This document shows positions 51,715 to 59,977 of a stretch of 64,000 nucleotides of DNA, in pieces. The stretch is from Abyssibacter profundi (GTDB taxonomy: Bacteria > Pseudomonadota > Gammaproteobacteria > Nevskiales > OUC007). The notes under the pieces were generated by a model. That model did not search any database and was not told where the DNA came from. It was given only the letters and a program-made list of their open reading frames with translations. Made by a program: the position numbers and the translations under genes. Numbering within the stretch: position 1 is the first letter of the stretch; each line of letters opens with the position of its first letter. The stretch lies in the NCBI RefSeq assembly GCF_003151135.1, contig NZ_QEQK01000001.1, positions 292,829 to 356,828 of the forward strand, in the 5' to 3' direction.

Positions 51715-54107
51715 CAGACTGGGCCCGCCAAGTTGTCGAGGTCTGCCTGCACCCGCAGAGTTTCCGCATGCTCCGCACCCAGTGCATCGGCCAGCAGTGC
51801 GTGGGCTTCGCGCAGGTATTCGGCCGCTCGCCCCGACTGACCGGCGCGCATCAGGCATCGCCCCATATTGCCGATGAAGATGCCCAGCGAAGGCGAGCTT
51901 CGATATTTGAGGGCCCGCGCCTGGGGCTCCATGCGCTCGAACAGCGCCAACGCACGGGCATGCTGTCCCCGGTCGTCCAGCGCTGCGGCGTAATAGCCGT
52001 AAAAGGAGACATCCGGCGAGGTGATCGCACGGTCCATGGCGTCCATTCGCTCCACGACCTGGCCGAGCAATTCAAAGGCCGCTTGCTCATCGCCCTGTGA
52101 GCGCAGCGCAATCGATAAGTCAACCATGGACACCAGCGTCCCGACATCATCCCGCCCCCTGACCCGCTCGAACGTGGCCCAGGCACTGCGCAGCACCGGC
52201 TCGGCCTCGGTCCACTTGGCCCGCCGCAGCAGCAGCATGCCGTAGCGATGCTGGGTCTGAGCGATGTCGATGTTGGCCGTGCCCTGGACACGCAGCCGGT
52301 CATCTAGCAGCGACCGCATACGCTGCTCGGCGGCGTCGAGTCGATCCAGTTCCTGATCGGCGATGGCCAGCCATTGCCGCGCCGGAAACGTGCGCGGATG
52401 ATCCCGGCCATAGCGCTGCTCCAATACCGGAAGCATCTGATTCGCCATGCGAAAAATCTCGTCGTAGCGCTGCTGCGGTGCCAGCGCAAAGCAAAGCCAT
52501 TCCATCATGTCCAGCGTTGTGTCATCCCCCGGGCCGAGTACCGCGCGAGCCTCGGCCAGTGCCGGCTCCAACAAGGCCTCGCAGTCGGCAAACCGCTGCT
52601 GCTCGCAGACGGCGTGACCGAGCCTTGCCACCAACCGCAGGCGCCAGACGGCATCCGCGTCGGCGGCCGGCCCGTCGAGCAGCGGACGCAGAAAGGCCTC
52701 GGCCTCCCGATAGCGACCGGCATTGAGCAACACGCGAGCGCGGTCATTTTCGGTGCGATACCGCGCCACGCTGCCCGGCTCGAAAGCATCGACAGTCAAC
52801 GCATAGGCTTCGTCCAGCAAGCGCTGGGCCGCATCAAGCTCGCCCAGGGCGTTGTAGGACATCCCCAAACCACGCTTGAGCTCGGCCCTAACCCGCGGTG
52901 GATAACGGTCGGCCCTGGCGTCCAGCGAGCGATCCGCAAAGTCGAGAACATCTTGGGCGCTGAGTTGGCGCCCACGGGCGACGGCCGGCGTCGCGGCCGC
53001 GAACATCTGCTGAAGAAAGGCGTTGGCTGCGACAGCTTCGGCGCCGCGCGCCTCGGCGTCTGCTCGTGCACGGGCTTCACCGACGGCAAACCAGGTCGCC
53101 AATCCGGCGCCCAGCAGCAACGACCCCAGCGCCAGACCCGAGGCCGCCGCCAGGCCTTTGTGGCGTCGGATTAGCAAACCCAGCAGATATCCCGCCGTCG
53201 GCGGGCGGGCCTCCACCGGCTGCCTGCGCAGCACGCGCTCCAGGTCGGCCGCGAACTCGGCAGCGGAGCCGTAGCGACGGGCAGGCTCCCGAGACAGCGC
53301 CTTCATCACCACCGTGGCGACGTCGCCCCGGGTATGCGGCGCGGCCTGCGACAACGGGCGTGGCGCCTGCTCGCCCAGCCTGCGAACGGCGCCCACCAGC
53401 GTCATCGACGCCAGACCGGGATAGGGGTGATGGCCGCTGAGCATTTCGTAGGCCATGACACCCAGCGCATAAACATCGCTGCGTGCGTCAACCTGGGTCG
53501 TGTCGACAAGCTGCTCCCAGGGCATGTAGGCGATGGTGCCGATCACCTGCCCCGCGCTGGTCATCTCGGTGGCGCCACGCTGATCCAACATGCGCGCCAC
53601 ACCGAAATCCAGCACCCGCGGCGTGCCCTCGGGGTCGACCAACACATTGGCCGGTTTGAGATCCCGATGGATGACCCCCTGGGTATGGGCGGCATGCACA
53701 CTGCGACAAAGCGAGGCCAGCAGCGTGAGCTGCTGGGGTACGTCCAGACCCTGCGCCCGGACGAAATCAAGCAGTGGCTGGCCTTCGATGTATTCCATGA
53801 CCAGGTACGGCAGCCGGCCACTATCGGTGTCGGCCTCCCCGGCATCGTAAACCCGGGCAATTCCTGGGTGGGCCAATGCGGCCATCAACTCGATTTCGCG
53901 AAGAAAGCGCTTGCGAAACGCCTCCGTGGCAACAGCGCCGCGCAGCACTTTGAGCGCCACCAGCCGGTGCGGTTGCGGCTGCTCGGCCAGATACACACAG
54001 CCCATGCTGCCTTCGCCCAGCAAACGCAGAATCCGGTAGCCCGCGATGCACTCGGGCAGGCCGGTCGCGGCGCCGGCCGTTGGGCTGTCGGAGGGGCTAC
54101 CGCTCAC
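51714..54107 (-). CDS. Membrane Ser/Thr protein kinase with TPR-like sensor region
   Basis: 797 residues from a GTG at 54107; the open frame reaches 54203, but that would overlap the upstream gene by 88 bases. Eukaryotic-type kinase (about 20-290): GEGSMG loop (31-36), Lys53, HRDLKPAN (147-154), DFG (167-169). One membrane helix at about 318-341, then about 450 residues of helical repeats (TPR-like). Such kinases are typical partners of SigK-type ECF factors, yet none is adjacent here; one is at 6657-7199. Weak ribosome binding site; a 9-base gap from the upstream gene implies coupling. Confidence 0.88.
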   Translation of the reverse strand: MSGSPSDSPTAGAATGLPECIAGYRILRLLGEGSMGCVYLAEQPQPHRLVALKVLRGAVATEAFRKRFLREIELMAALAHPGIARVYDAGEADTDSGRLPYLVMEYIEGQPLLDFVRAQGLDVPQQLTLLASLCRSVHAAHTQGVIHRDLKPANVLVDPEGTPRVLDFGVARMLDQRGATEMTSAGQVIGTIAYMPWEQLVDTTQVDARSDVYALGVMAYEMLSGHHPYPGLASMTLVGAVRRLGEQAPRPLSQAAPHTRGDVATVVMKALSREPARRYGSAAEFAADLERVLRRQPVEARPPTAGYLLGLLIRRHKGLAAASGLALGSLLLGAGLATWFAVGEARARADAEARGAEAVAANAFLQQMFAAATPAVARGRQLSAQDVLDFADRSLDARADRYPPRVRAELKRGLGMSYNALGELDAAQRLLDEAYALTVDAFEPGSVARYRTENDRARVLLNAGRYREAEAFLRPLLDGPAADADAVWRLRLVARLGHAVCEQQRFADCEALLEPALAEARAVLGPGDDTTLDMMEWLCFALAPQQRYDEIFRMANQMLPVLEQRYGRDHPRTFPARQWLAIADQELDRLDAAEQRMRSLLDDRLRVQGTANIDIAQTQHRYGMLLLRRAKWTEAEPVLRSAWATFERVRGRDDVGTLVSMVDLSIALRSQGDEQAAFELLGQVVERMDAMDRAITSPDVSFYGYYAAALDDRGQHARALALFERMEPQARALKYRSSPSLGIFIGNMGRCLMRAGQSGRAAEYLREAHALLADALGAEHAETLRVQADLDNLAGPV

Positions 54108-54115
54108 GTCTGGCG

Positions 54116-55096
54116 TCAGGGCGTGAGGGGGCGCAGCACGGTGAGCTGGTTGCCGAATGCTGACGTGGTGTCGCCGATCAAACCTTTTTCGGTAACCAGC
54201 CACTCACCCGGCAAAAACATCGGCGCCTGCCCCACGATCACGGACGAAGGAAACGCAAAGCCGCCGGCATCGGTGGCACTGAGCTGGCGACCGTCCGGAG
54301 CCAGCCGAACCACACGGCCCGTACTGAACTCGGTGACCACCAGATCGGACCCCGCCAGGGAGAGGTCGTCCAGCACCCCGTCCAAGGTGGCGATCGTCGT
54401 GACCTCACCTGCCGAGCCATCGGCCAGAATACGGATGGCACGCACCACGCCCAGCGCAGGCGGAATCACCTCACCATCTGTCACGAACAAGGTATCGCCC
54501 AGGCGCACCAGTCCGTTGGGAAACGCCAGCGGGGCCTCCAGCCAGGTGCTTTGCTCGATGACCTGCAGGGGATTCTGCTCGTCAAACTGCAGGCGGAGAA
54601 TCTTCGGCGAAGGCAGGCCGCCATTGCCCGGCAGCGGACCGTCGGCGATATAAAGGCTGCCATCAGCGCCGGTCGCCATGCCATTGGGCAAGGCGGTATC
54701 GGTGTACTGGTAAATCGATGTCAGTGCGGGCGTGCCCGTCAGCGACCCGGCGTAGAGTTCGCCGCTGGCGCAGCTGGCATAAAGGGTTTCGCGTCGATAC
54801 GCCAGCCCGGTGAAGTTGCAATCCGTTGCCGACAGTGCCGTCAACTCGACCGTGGTGTCACCGGTCCGCACAACCTCGTAAACGTTGGTGCCGCCCGAGA
54901 CGAACAGCCGGCCGTCCGGGGTGAACAAGAGGTTTTCGGCGTCGGGCACCGCCGCCACAGACGTGGCTTGATTACAGGCGGTTTCAATACACAGCGACGC
55001 CGGCGTCTCCGTCGGTGCGGCACCCGACCCGGAGCCAGAGTCTCCGCAACCGGTTAGCAGCAGCGCAAGCAGCGCCCATGGTCGATGACGAATCAC
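54116..55096 (-). CDS. NHL/SMP-30-like propeller lipoprotein of unknown function
   Basis: 326 residues from the GTG at 55096 (GGGGGAG just upstream) with the lipobox ALLALLLTGC. Repeated blocks such as NLLFTPDGRLFVSGG, MATGADGSLYIADG and TLFVTDGEVI are typical of six-bladed NHL/gluconolactonase-like propellers. Directly precedes the kinase gene, so it may be a surface ligand sensor for it. This is a guess from position. Confidence 0.7.
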   Translation of the reverse strand: MIRHRPWALLALLLTGCGDSGSGSGAAPTETPASLCIETACNQATSVAAVPDAENLLFTPDGRLFVSGGTNVYEVVRTGDTTVELTALSATDCNFTGLAYRRETLYASCASGELYAGSLTGTPALTSIYQYTDTALPNGMATGADGSLYIADGPLPGNGGLPSPKILRLQFDEQNPLQVIEQSTWLEAPLAFPNGLVRLGDTLFVTDGEVIPPALGVVRAIRILADGSAGEVTTIATLDGVLDDLSLAGSDLVVTEFSTGRVVRLAPDGRQLSATDAGGFAFPSSVIVGQAPMFLPGEWLVTEKGLIGDTTSAFGNQLTVLRPLTP

Positions 55097-55143
55097 GATC
55101 TCCCCCGTTGTTGTTATTGCAGCCCCGTCGTGGCCCTGCCAGC

Positions 55144-55956
55144 TTAACCGGAGATCTCGACACCCAGGCGCTGCAAGATGCCGTCGAACTCGTCCAGGCT
55201 GTGAAAGGCCACACGAAATTCGCCCTTCTGGCCATCGAAGTCGATTTGTACCCGATTGCCCAGCGCCTCGGTGAGCTGCTGCTCCACGGCCTGCCACTGG
55301 GCATCGCGCCGGGGTTTGTCGGCCTCCGCACCGGCGCGCTTGAGCGCCGCGCGGCAGCGTGACTCCAGCACGCGCACCGACCAGCCACCCGAAACGGCAT
55401 CCATGGCCATGCCCGGTTGCATCACCGAAGGCAGGCCCGCCAGCGCCTTGGCATGGCCCAGCGACAACAGCCGCTCGTTCACCAGCTTCTGCACGGGTTC
55501 GGCCAATTTGAGCAAACGAAGATAGTTGCTCACATACTCGCGTGATTTGCCGATCCGCTTGGCCGCCTCGGCATGCGTCAAATCATAGTGATCGGCGAGG
55601 AACTGCAGGCCGGCCGCGGCCTCGATCGGCGTGAGTGATTCCCGCTGCAGGTTCTCGATCAGGCCCAGAACCATGGCCTCATCGTCACTGAGATCATCCC
55701 GGACAATCGCCGGAATTTCGTGCAATTCGGCTTGCTGAGCGGCCCGCCAACGGCGTTCACCAGCTAGCAGCTCGTAGCCATCACCCAGCGACCGCACAAC
55801 CACCGGTTGCACCACGCCGGACTCTCGAATGGAGCCGGCCAGCTCCTCGATCCCCTGTGGGTCGAATACCCGCCTAGCCTGGAGCGTTCCGGGCTGGATC
55901 AGGTCGATTGGCAGGTGGCGAACCGCGGCTTCCAAGCGTTCAGGACGGTGTGGCAT
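55144..55956 (-). CDS. parB: ParB/Spo0J-family partition protein, no adjacent parA
   Basis: 270 residues from ATG 55956. CTP/parS-clamp signatures: FDPQGIEELAGSIRESGVVQPVVVR, AGERRWRAAQ (GERRxRA box) and LIENLQRESL (ENLQR box). A helix-turn-helix (LTHAEAAKRIGKSREYVSNYLR) and a C-terminal dimer region follow. No parA or rsmG is adjacent, and no parS-like TGTTTCACGTGAAACA is visible in the window. It may be the chromosomal ParB separated from its partners, or a Noc-like relative. Confidence 0.85.
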   Translation of the reverse strand: MPHRPERLEAAVRHLPIDLIQPGTLQARRVFDPQGIEELAGSIRESGVVQPVVVRSLGDGYELLAGERRWRAAQQAELHEIPAIVRDDLSDDEAMVLGLIENLQRESLTPIEAAAGLQFLADHYDLTHAEAAKRIGKSREYVSNYLRLLKLAEPVQKLVNERLLSLGHAKALAGLPSVMQPGMAMDAVSGGWSVRVLESRCRAALKRAGAEADKPRRDAQWQAVEQQLTEALGNRVQIDFDGQKGEFRVAFHSLDEFDGILQRLGVEISG

Positions 55957-56025
55957 CAAGGGCGCGCAGTTTAGCAGCGCACCCAAGGCATCAGGGCCAC
56001 ACGGCCGACGCCAGCTGGCTGCCGA

Positions 56026-56319
56026 CTATCGAATTTCGAATCCGCCACCCAGGCTGTCATCCTCGACGGCATCGGAGAACCAGACACTTTCGACCCGGGC
56101 CGCGGCCGGCCCCTGGTGCAGCCATTCGACCAGGGTATCCAGCGGGGCGGCCTGCCCCAGTGCCACACCTTCGACACAGCCATCCGAACGATTGCGCACC
56201 CAGCCGGTCAGGCCAAGTCGTCGCGCCTGGTCTCGGGTTGCCGCGCGAAACCCGACGCCCTGGACGCGCCCGGACACGACAAAGCCACGACAAGTCTGTC
56301 GCTGCGTGTCCTGTATCAT
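56026..56319 (-). CDS. acyP: Acylphosphatase
   Basis: 97 residues. Hydrolyses acyl phosphates. SGRVQGVGFRAAT (the phosphate-binding loop, Arg25) and VRNRSDGCVEG (Asn43) are intact. AAGGAG precedes the ATG at 56319 by 7 bases. Divergent from the hypothetical gene at 56348 with 28 bases between. Confidence 0.93.
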   Translation of the reverse strand: MIQDTQRQTCRGFVVSGRVQGVGFRAATRDQARRLGLTGWVRNRSDGCVEGVALGQAAPLDTLVEWLHQGPAAARVESVWFSDAVEDDSLGGGFEIR

Positions 56320-56347
56320 TTTCGTTCTCCTTGCTGATGGATCGGTC

Positions 56348-57010
56348 ATGCCGAAGCTGTTGCCTCGCTGGCGCCGTCGAACCGACACCGGCCGTGCAGA
56401 TACGGTGCCGGCCCGCGGGACATCGACAGAGCACGCAAGGTTGAGCGCAACCCTGCCGGGTGTGTTCGGCCGGGAGCCATTGTTGCGCATCGATGTCGAC
56501 GTGGAAACGCGACGAGACACGGATGGCGAAACGCTGCGGATTACGGCGCAGCTCGACGGCCATGTCCATGCGCCACCCGCGCCCGCGCTCACACCACCCC
56601 CCGTACGAGGGCGGTCGCTCAAACTGGCGGCGCAGGCACGCGTCGGCCGCGCTGTCGAACGCGTGGCGCGGCATCCGCTGGTGCGCGAAGGCCTGACACG
56701 GGCCGCCGGGCATTTACGCAGCCAACTGGTCATCGAAGCGTCAACTCGACCGCTGGCCAAAGGCGCCACCGCGTTGATTCCGGCTGGACTCGCCCGGATT
56801 GGATTTGGCGCAACGGCGGCAGATTCGTCGCCGTACCCGGTGGTCGAGGCCTGGCAGGGTCCTGCATCCAAGCGCGGCGGTGCGTCGCATGTCGGCGTGG
56901 TACAGATCAGCAAGCGGCATCTACCGCCGGGCGTTCAACGCTCGCTGGGCGAGCGTCCGTTCAACCTGAGCGCCGTCATCGCCCACCAGCTCACGCCCGA
57001 AGACGATTAG
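56348..57010 (+). CDS. Protein of unknown function
   Basis: 220 residues. No signal peptide or recognisable family. The N-terminal 30 residues are basic and disordered; a beta-like segment (LLRIDVDVETRRDTDGETLRITAQLDGHV) and a central amphipathic helical region follow. Ends before a clear bidirectional terminator. The frame is open upstream to 55829 across acyP and parB, but that part is their shadow. Confidence 0.5.
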   Translation: MPKLLPRWRRRTDTGRADTVPARGTSTEHARLSATLPGVFGREPLLRIDVDVETRRDTDGETLRITAQLDGHVHAPPAPALTPPPVRGRSLKLAAQARVGRAVERVARHPLVREGLTRAAGHLRSQLVIEASTRPLAKGATALIPAGLARIGFGATAADSSPYPVVEAWQGPASKRGGASHVGVVQISKRHLPPGVQRSLGERPFNLSAVIAHQLTPEDD

Positions 57011-57042
57011 TCCGGCCACGCGACCCGCAGGACTGGAGCATT

Positions 57043-57072
57043 AAAAAGGCCGGGACGAACCCGGCCTTTTTT
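57043..57072. terminator. Bidirectional rho-independent terminator
   Basis: GGCCGGG (57048-57054), loop ACGAA, CCCGGCC (57060-57066), flanked by five A (57043-57047) and six T (57067-57072). Serves the rightward gene ending 57010 and the leftward lipoprotein gene ending 57091. Confidence 0.95.
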
Positions 57073-57090
57073 GCCGATGGATTCGCTGGG

Positions 57091-58365
57091 CTACAGCACA
57101 CCAAGCCGGCGGATGGTTTCCATGGTCAACCCACCGGAGGACAGGCCATTGTCCCGCTGGAACCGGCCGACGGCGGCCATGGTCTGCTGCCCGATCCGGC
57201 CATCAATCGGACCCGGCTCGTAACCCCGCTGCTGCAACGCAGCCTGCAGCTTGCGCACCACGTCCGGCGTCGTATTCGTTTCACAGAGAATACTGCGCCA
57301 GGCCACACGGGATTCGCCGACCTTGACGCTCTTGGTCACGGTCTCGTACTCCGCCGGGATGGTCTTGCGCACTTCTCGCGCGGGTTCGACCAGGCGGCGC
57401 ACTCGCACGGTTTCGTATTCGGCAGGTGTGGTGACCTTCTTCACCTCGGCCGGGCGCGACAGCACCTTCTTGCGCACCGTCGTGTACTCGGCTGGCACCG
57501 TGATCTTGCGCGTGGTGGCCGGCGTGACCAGAACGCGTTTTTCCACGTCCTTGTATTCGGCCGGCACCTCGACCAGGCAAAGAATCTCGCCGGTGGCCTC
57601 GTCCAGCTTCTCGATGGGCCCCCGGCCCTTCTTCCAGGTCGTATACGCCGGGCGCACCAGCTGGCGCTCGGTCACGGTCTTGTAGACGGCCGGGATGGTT
57701 TCCACCTTCTCTGTGGCCGGCTTGACCAGAATGCGCTCTTCAACCGTCGTGTACACCGGTGGCGACACCTCGACGATCTTCTCGCCGGCCTCTTTGACCA
57801 GCACGCGCTGCTCGGCCCACTCATACCGTGCGGGAATGACTTCAACCTCCTCGCCGGCGGGCTTGACGAGTACGCGCTCGGTGCGCTCCTCGTAGCTGGG
57901 CGGCGTGACCACCCGTGCGTAGCACTCACCCGGCTTGGGATTGGGCGGCATCATGCCGTCGCCCAGTGATGCATTCTGCGCGGGCGGCGGGGTCGGGATG
58001 GGCGGCTGCTCGGCCAGACGCCGTGCGGTCTCGGCCTGCGCTGCCTGAGCACGGCGCTGGGCCTCCAGCTCCTGTGCCAGCGCCTCGTTACGGGCGCGCT
58101 GAGCGGCCAGTTCGCGCTCCAGCTCCAGGTCACGGTTATTCGACGGCTGTGCCTGGACGGGCTGAGGCGTGGCCGCCGGGCGACGCCGCGCCTGATCCAG
58201 CTCGGCAGATAGCGAACGGTTTGCGGCGCGCTCTTTCGCCAGCTCCCGTTCCAGCGCTGCGACATCAGCGTCGTCGGAGGGCGCAGCAGCAAATGGATTA
58301 CTGGCACAGCCGACCATGGCGGCTGCGCACAGCACGGCGCCTGCAAGTCGTACGTTACGATTCAT
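57091..58365 (-). CDS. Lipoprotein with coiled coil, eight ~23-residue repeats and a peptidoglycan-binding domain
   Basis: 424 residues. Lipobox AMVGC; a coiled coil (about 35-120, ELAKERAANRSLSAEL and similar); then eight repeats of the form PxxYxxVxxRVLVKPAxxxV (about 155-350), with a short insert after the fourth; then a PG_binding_1 domain (about 362-424, VVRKLQAALQQRGYEPGPIDGRIGQQTMAAVGRFQ). The layout suggests an outer-membrane lipoprotein whose repeats form a rigid rod bound to the cell wall. Confidence 0.85.
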   Translation of the reverse strand: MNRNVRLAGAVLCAAAMVGCASNPFAAAPSDDADVAALERELAKERAANRSLSAELDQARRRPAATPQPVQAQPSNNRDLELERELAAQRARNEALAQELEAQRRAQAAQAETARRLAEQPPIPTPPPAQNASLGDGMMPPNPKPGECYARVVTPPSYEERTERVLVKPAGEEVEVIPARYEWAEQRVLVKEAGEKIVEVSPPVYTTVEERILVKPATEKVETIPAVYKTVTERQLVRPAYTTWKKGRGPIEKLDEATGEILCLVEVPAEYKDVEKRVLVTPATTRKITVPAEYTTVRKKVLSRPAEVKKVTTPAEYETVRVRRLVEPAREVRKTIPAEYETVTKSVKVGESRVAWRSILCETNTTPDVVRKLQAALQQRGYEPGPIDGRIGQQTMAAVGRFQRDNGLSSGGLTMETIRRLGVL

Positions 58366-58488
58366 CCTGACTCCCTAGATGGTGAACGTTCGCGATTTCC
58401 GCTTGCCGGATCGTACGCGAGCGGACCCAAATTATCCGCGCGCACAAGTGAACGTGATGTTAAGAACACAGCCCATCGGGACCCGACG

Positions 58489-59808
58489 GTGTTAAGTCGC
58501 CGACAAGTCATTCTGCGGCTCGCGCTGCCCATCATCGGTGGCATGACCTCCCAGAACATCCTGAATCTCATCGATATTGCGATGGTGGGCCGTCTGGGCG
58601 CTGCGGCCCTGGCCGGCGTCGGGATGGCCGGCTTCCTGAACTTCATGGCCGTGGGCGCGATCACCGGCTTGTCCGCAGGCGTGCAGGCAACCAGCGCACG
58701 CCGGGTCGGTGAGGGGCGCGAAGCTGAATCCGCCGTACCGCTGAACAACGGCCTGCTCATTGCCGCGGGAATTGGCCTGCCGCTGTCCGTGGCGCTGTGG
58801 TTCATGGCGCCCGGTATCGTGGCTGCGCTCATCGACGATGCAGCCGTGGCCCGCGAGGGTACGACCTACTGGCAGGGTCGCCTGCTGGGCGTGGTCGCCA
58901 TCGGCGCCAACTTTTGCTTCCGGGGTTTCTGGAGTGGTGTCGGTCAGACCCGGGTCTACCTGCGAACGCTGGTGACCACCCATGTGCTGAATGTACCGAT
59001 TAGCTACTGCCTGATCTTCGGCCATCTGGGCCTGCCTGAACTGGGCGTTTACGGCGCCGGATTGGGCACCAGCATCGCCGTCTGGATCGGCACGGGTATT
59101 TATCTGACGGTTGCCTGGCGCCACGCGCAACCGCGCGGATTTCTGCATGGCCGCGGCCGTGCGGGCGATTTCGGGCGGCTCATCCGATTGGCCTTACCCA
59201 ACTCGCTGCAGCAGGCCTTGTTCGCGGCCGGATTCGCCGTGCTGTTCTGGATGATTGGCCAGGTCGGAACAGCTGAACTCGCCGTGGCCACCGTGCTGAT
59301 CAACATCATGCTGGTCGCAATCCTGCCCGCCATCGGATTTGGCCTGGCGGCCGGCACGCTGGCCGGTCAGGCACTGGGCCGGCGAGCACCCGAGGATGCC
59401 AGACGCTGGGCCTGGGATGTCGCCCGGCTCGGCGGCATTTGGCTCGGCCTGCTGGGCCTGCCCATGTTGCTGCTCCCCAGCCTGCTGCTGGCGCAGTTTC
59501 TGGATGACCCCGGACTGGTTGCGCTTGGCCGCGTGCCCCTGCAGCTCTTCGGTGCGGGGCTGCTCATCGATGGCGTTGGGATCATATTGATGCAGGCCCT
59601 GCTGGGGGTCGGAGCCAGCCGCAGCGTGATGCTAGTTGCCGTGAGCCTACAGTGGTTGCTGTTCTTGCCCGCTGTCTACGTGCTGGGCCCTCTGCTGCAG
59701 TTCGGGCTGATCGCGATCTGGCTGGCCATGCTGGCCTGGCGCGGGTTGCAAACCGGCTTGTTCGTATGGCTCTGGCAGCGCGGTGGGTGGCGCCACGCCC
59801 GCGTCTAG
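58489..59808 (+). CDS. MATE-family multidrug exporter
   Basis: 439 residues, twelve helices, DinF/NorM type; opening SRRQVILRLALPIIGGMTSQNILNLIDIAMVGRLG is typical. Drives export with H+ or Na+; the substrate is unknown. The start used is a GTG at 58489. Its TAG stop (59806-59808) is the outer TAG of the MITE-like copy 2, so the element has set the present 3' end of the gene. Confidence 0.9.
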   Translation: MLSRRQVILRLALPIIGGMTSQNILNLIDIAMVGRLGAAALAGVGMAGFLNFMAVGAITGLSAGVQATSARRVGEGREAESAVPLNNGLLIAAGIGLPLSVALWFMAPGIVAALIDDAAVAREGTTYWQGRLLGVVAIGANFCFRGFWSGVGQTRVYLRTLVTTHVLNVPISYCLIFGHLGLPELGVYGAGLGTSIAVWIGTGIYLTVAWRHAQPRGFLHGRGRAGDFGRLIRLALPNSLQQALFAAGFAVLFWMIGQVGTAELAVATVLINIMLVAILPAIGFGLAAGTLAGQALGRRAPEDARRWAWDVARLGGIWLGLLGLPMLLLPSLLLAQFLDDPGLVALGRVPLQLFGAGLLIDGVGIILMQALLGVGASRSVMLVAVSLQWLLFLPAVYVLGPLLQFGLIAIWLAMLAWRGLQTGLFVWLWQRGGWRHARV

Positions 59809-59967
59809 GGCGGCACTGCGCGATTCACGCCGCCCAGTTGTTGCCTGCAGACAGGCCCGACTGCGTTGCGCGTCGTTCGTTGGGAGTGATCAAGCGGCGC
59901 TCACTCCGATAGGACTCGCGCGAAAACCGGGGCCGTCTTGGTGGTGCGAAGCGATCAGCGCGTCCCT
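59806..59967. mobile_element. MITE-like inverted-repeat element, copy 2 (shortened, diverged)
   Basis: 162 bases related to copy 1: left end TAGGGCGGCACTG, internal AGTTGTTGCCTGCAGACAGGCC (split here as AGTTGTTGCCTGC and AGACAGGCC), then GTCGTTCG, AAGCGGCGCTCACTCC, GAAAACCGG, GTCTTGGTGG and the end CGTCCCTGA. Its terminal repeats match each other at 21 of 31 positions, against 29 of 31 in copy 1, so it is older. About 95 internal bases are missing. Confidence 0.65.
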
Positions 59968-59977
59968 GACTCCGCGC

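Noticed and set aside
55829-56347. Upstream extension of the gene at 56348 across parB and acyP
   Set aside because: Both parB and acyP on the other strand are well-supported genes; the frame is their shadow.
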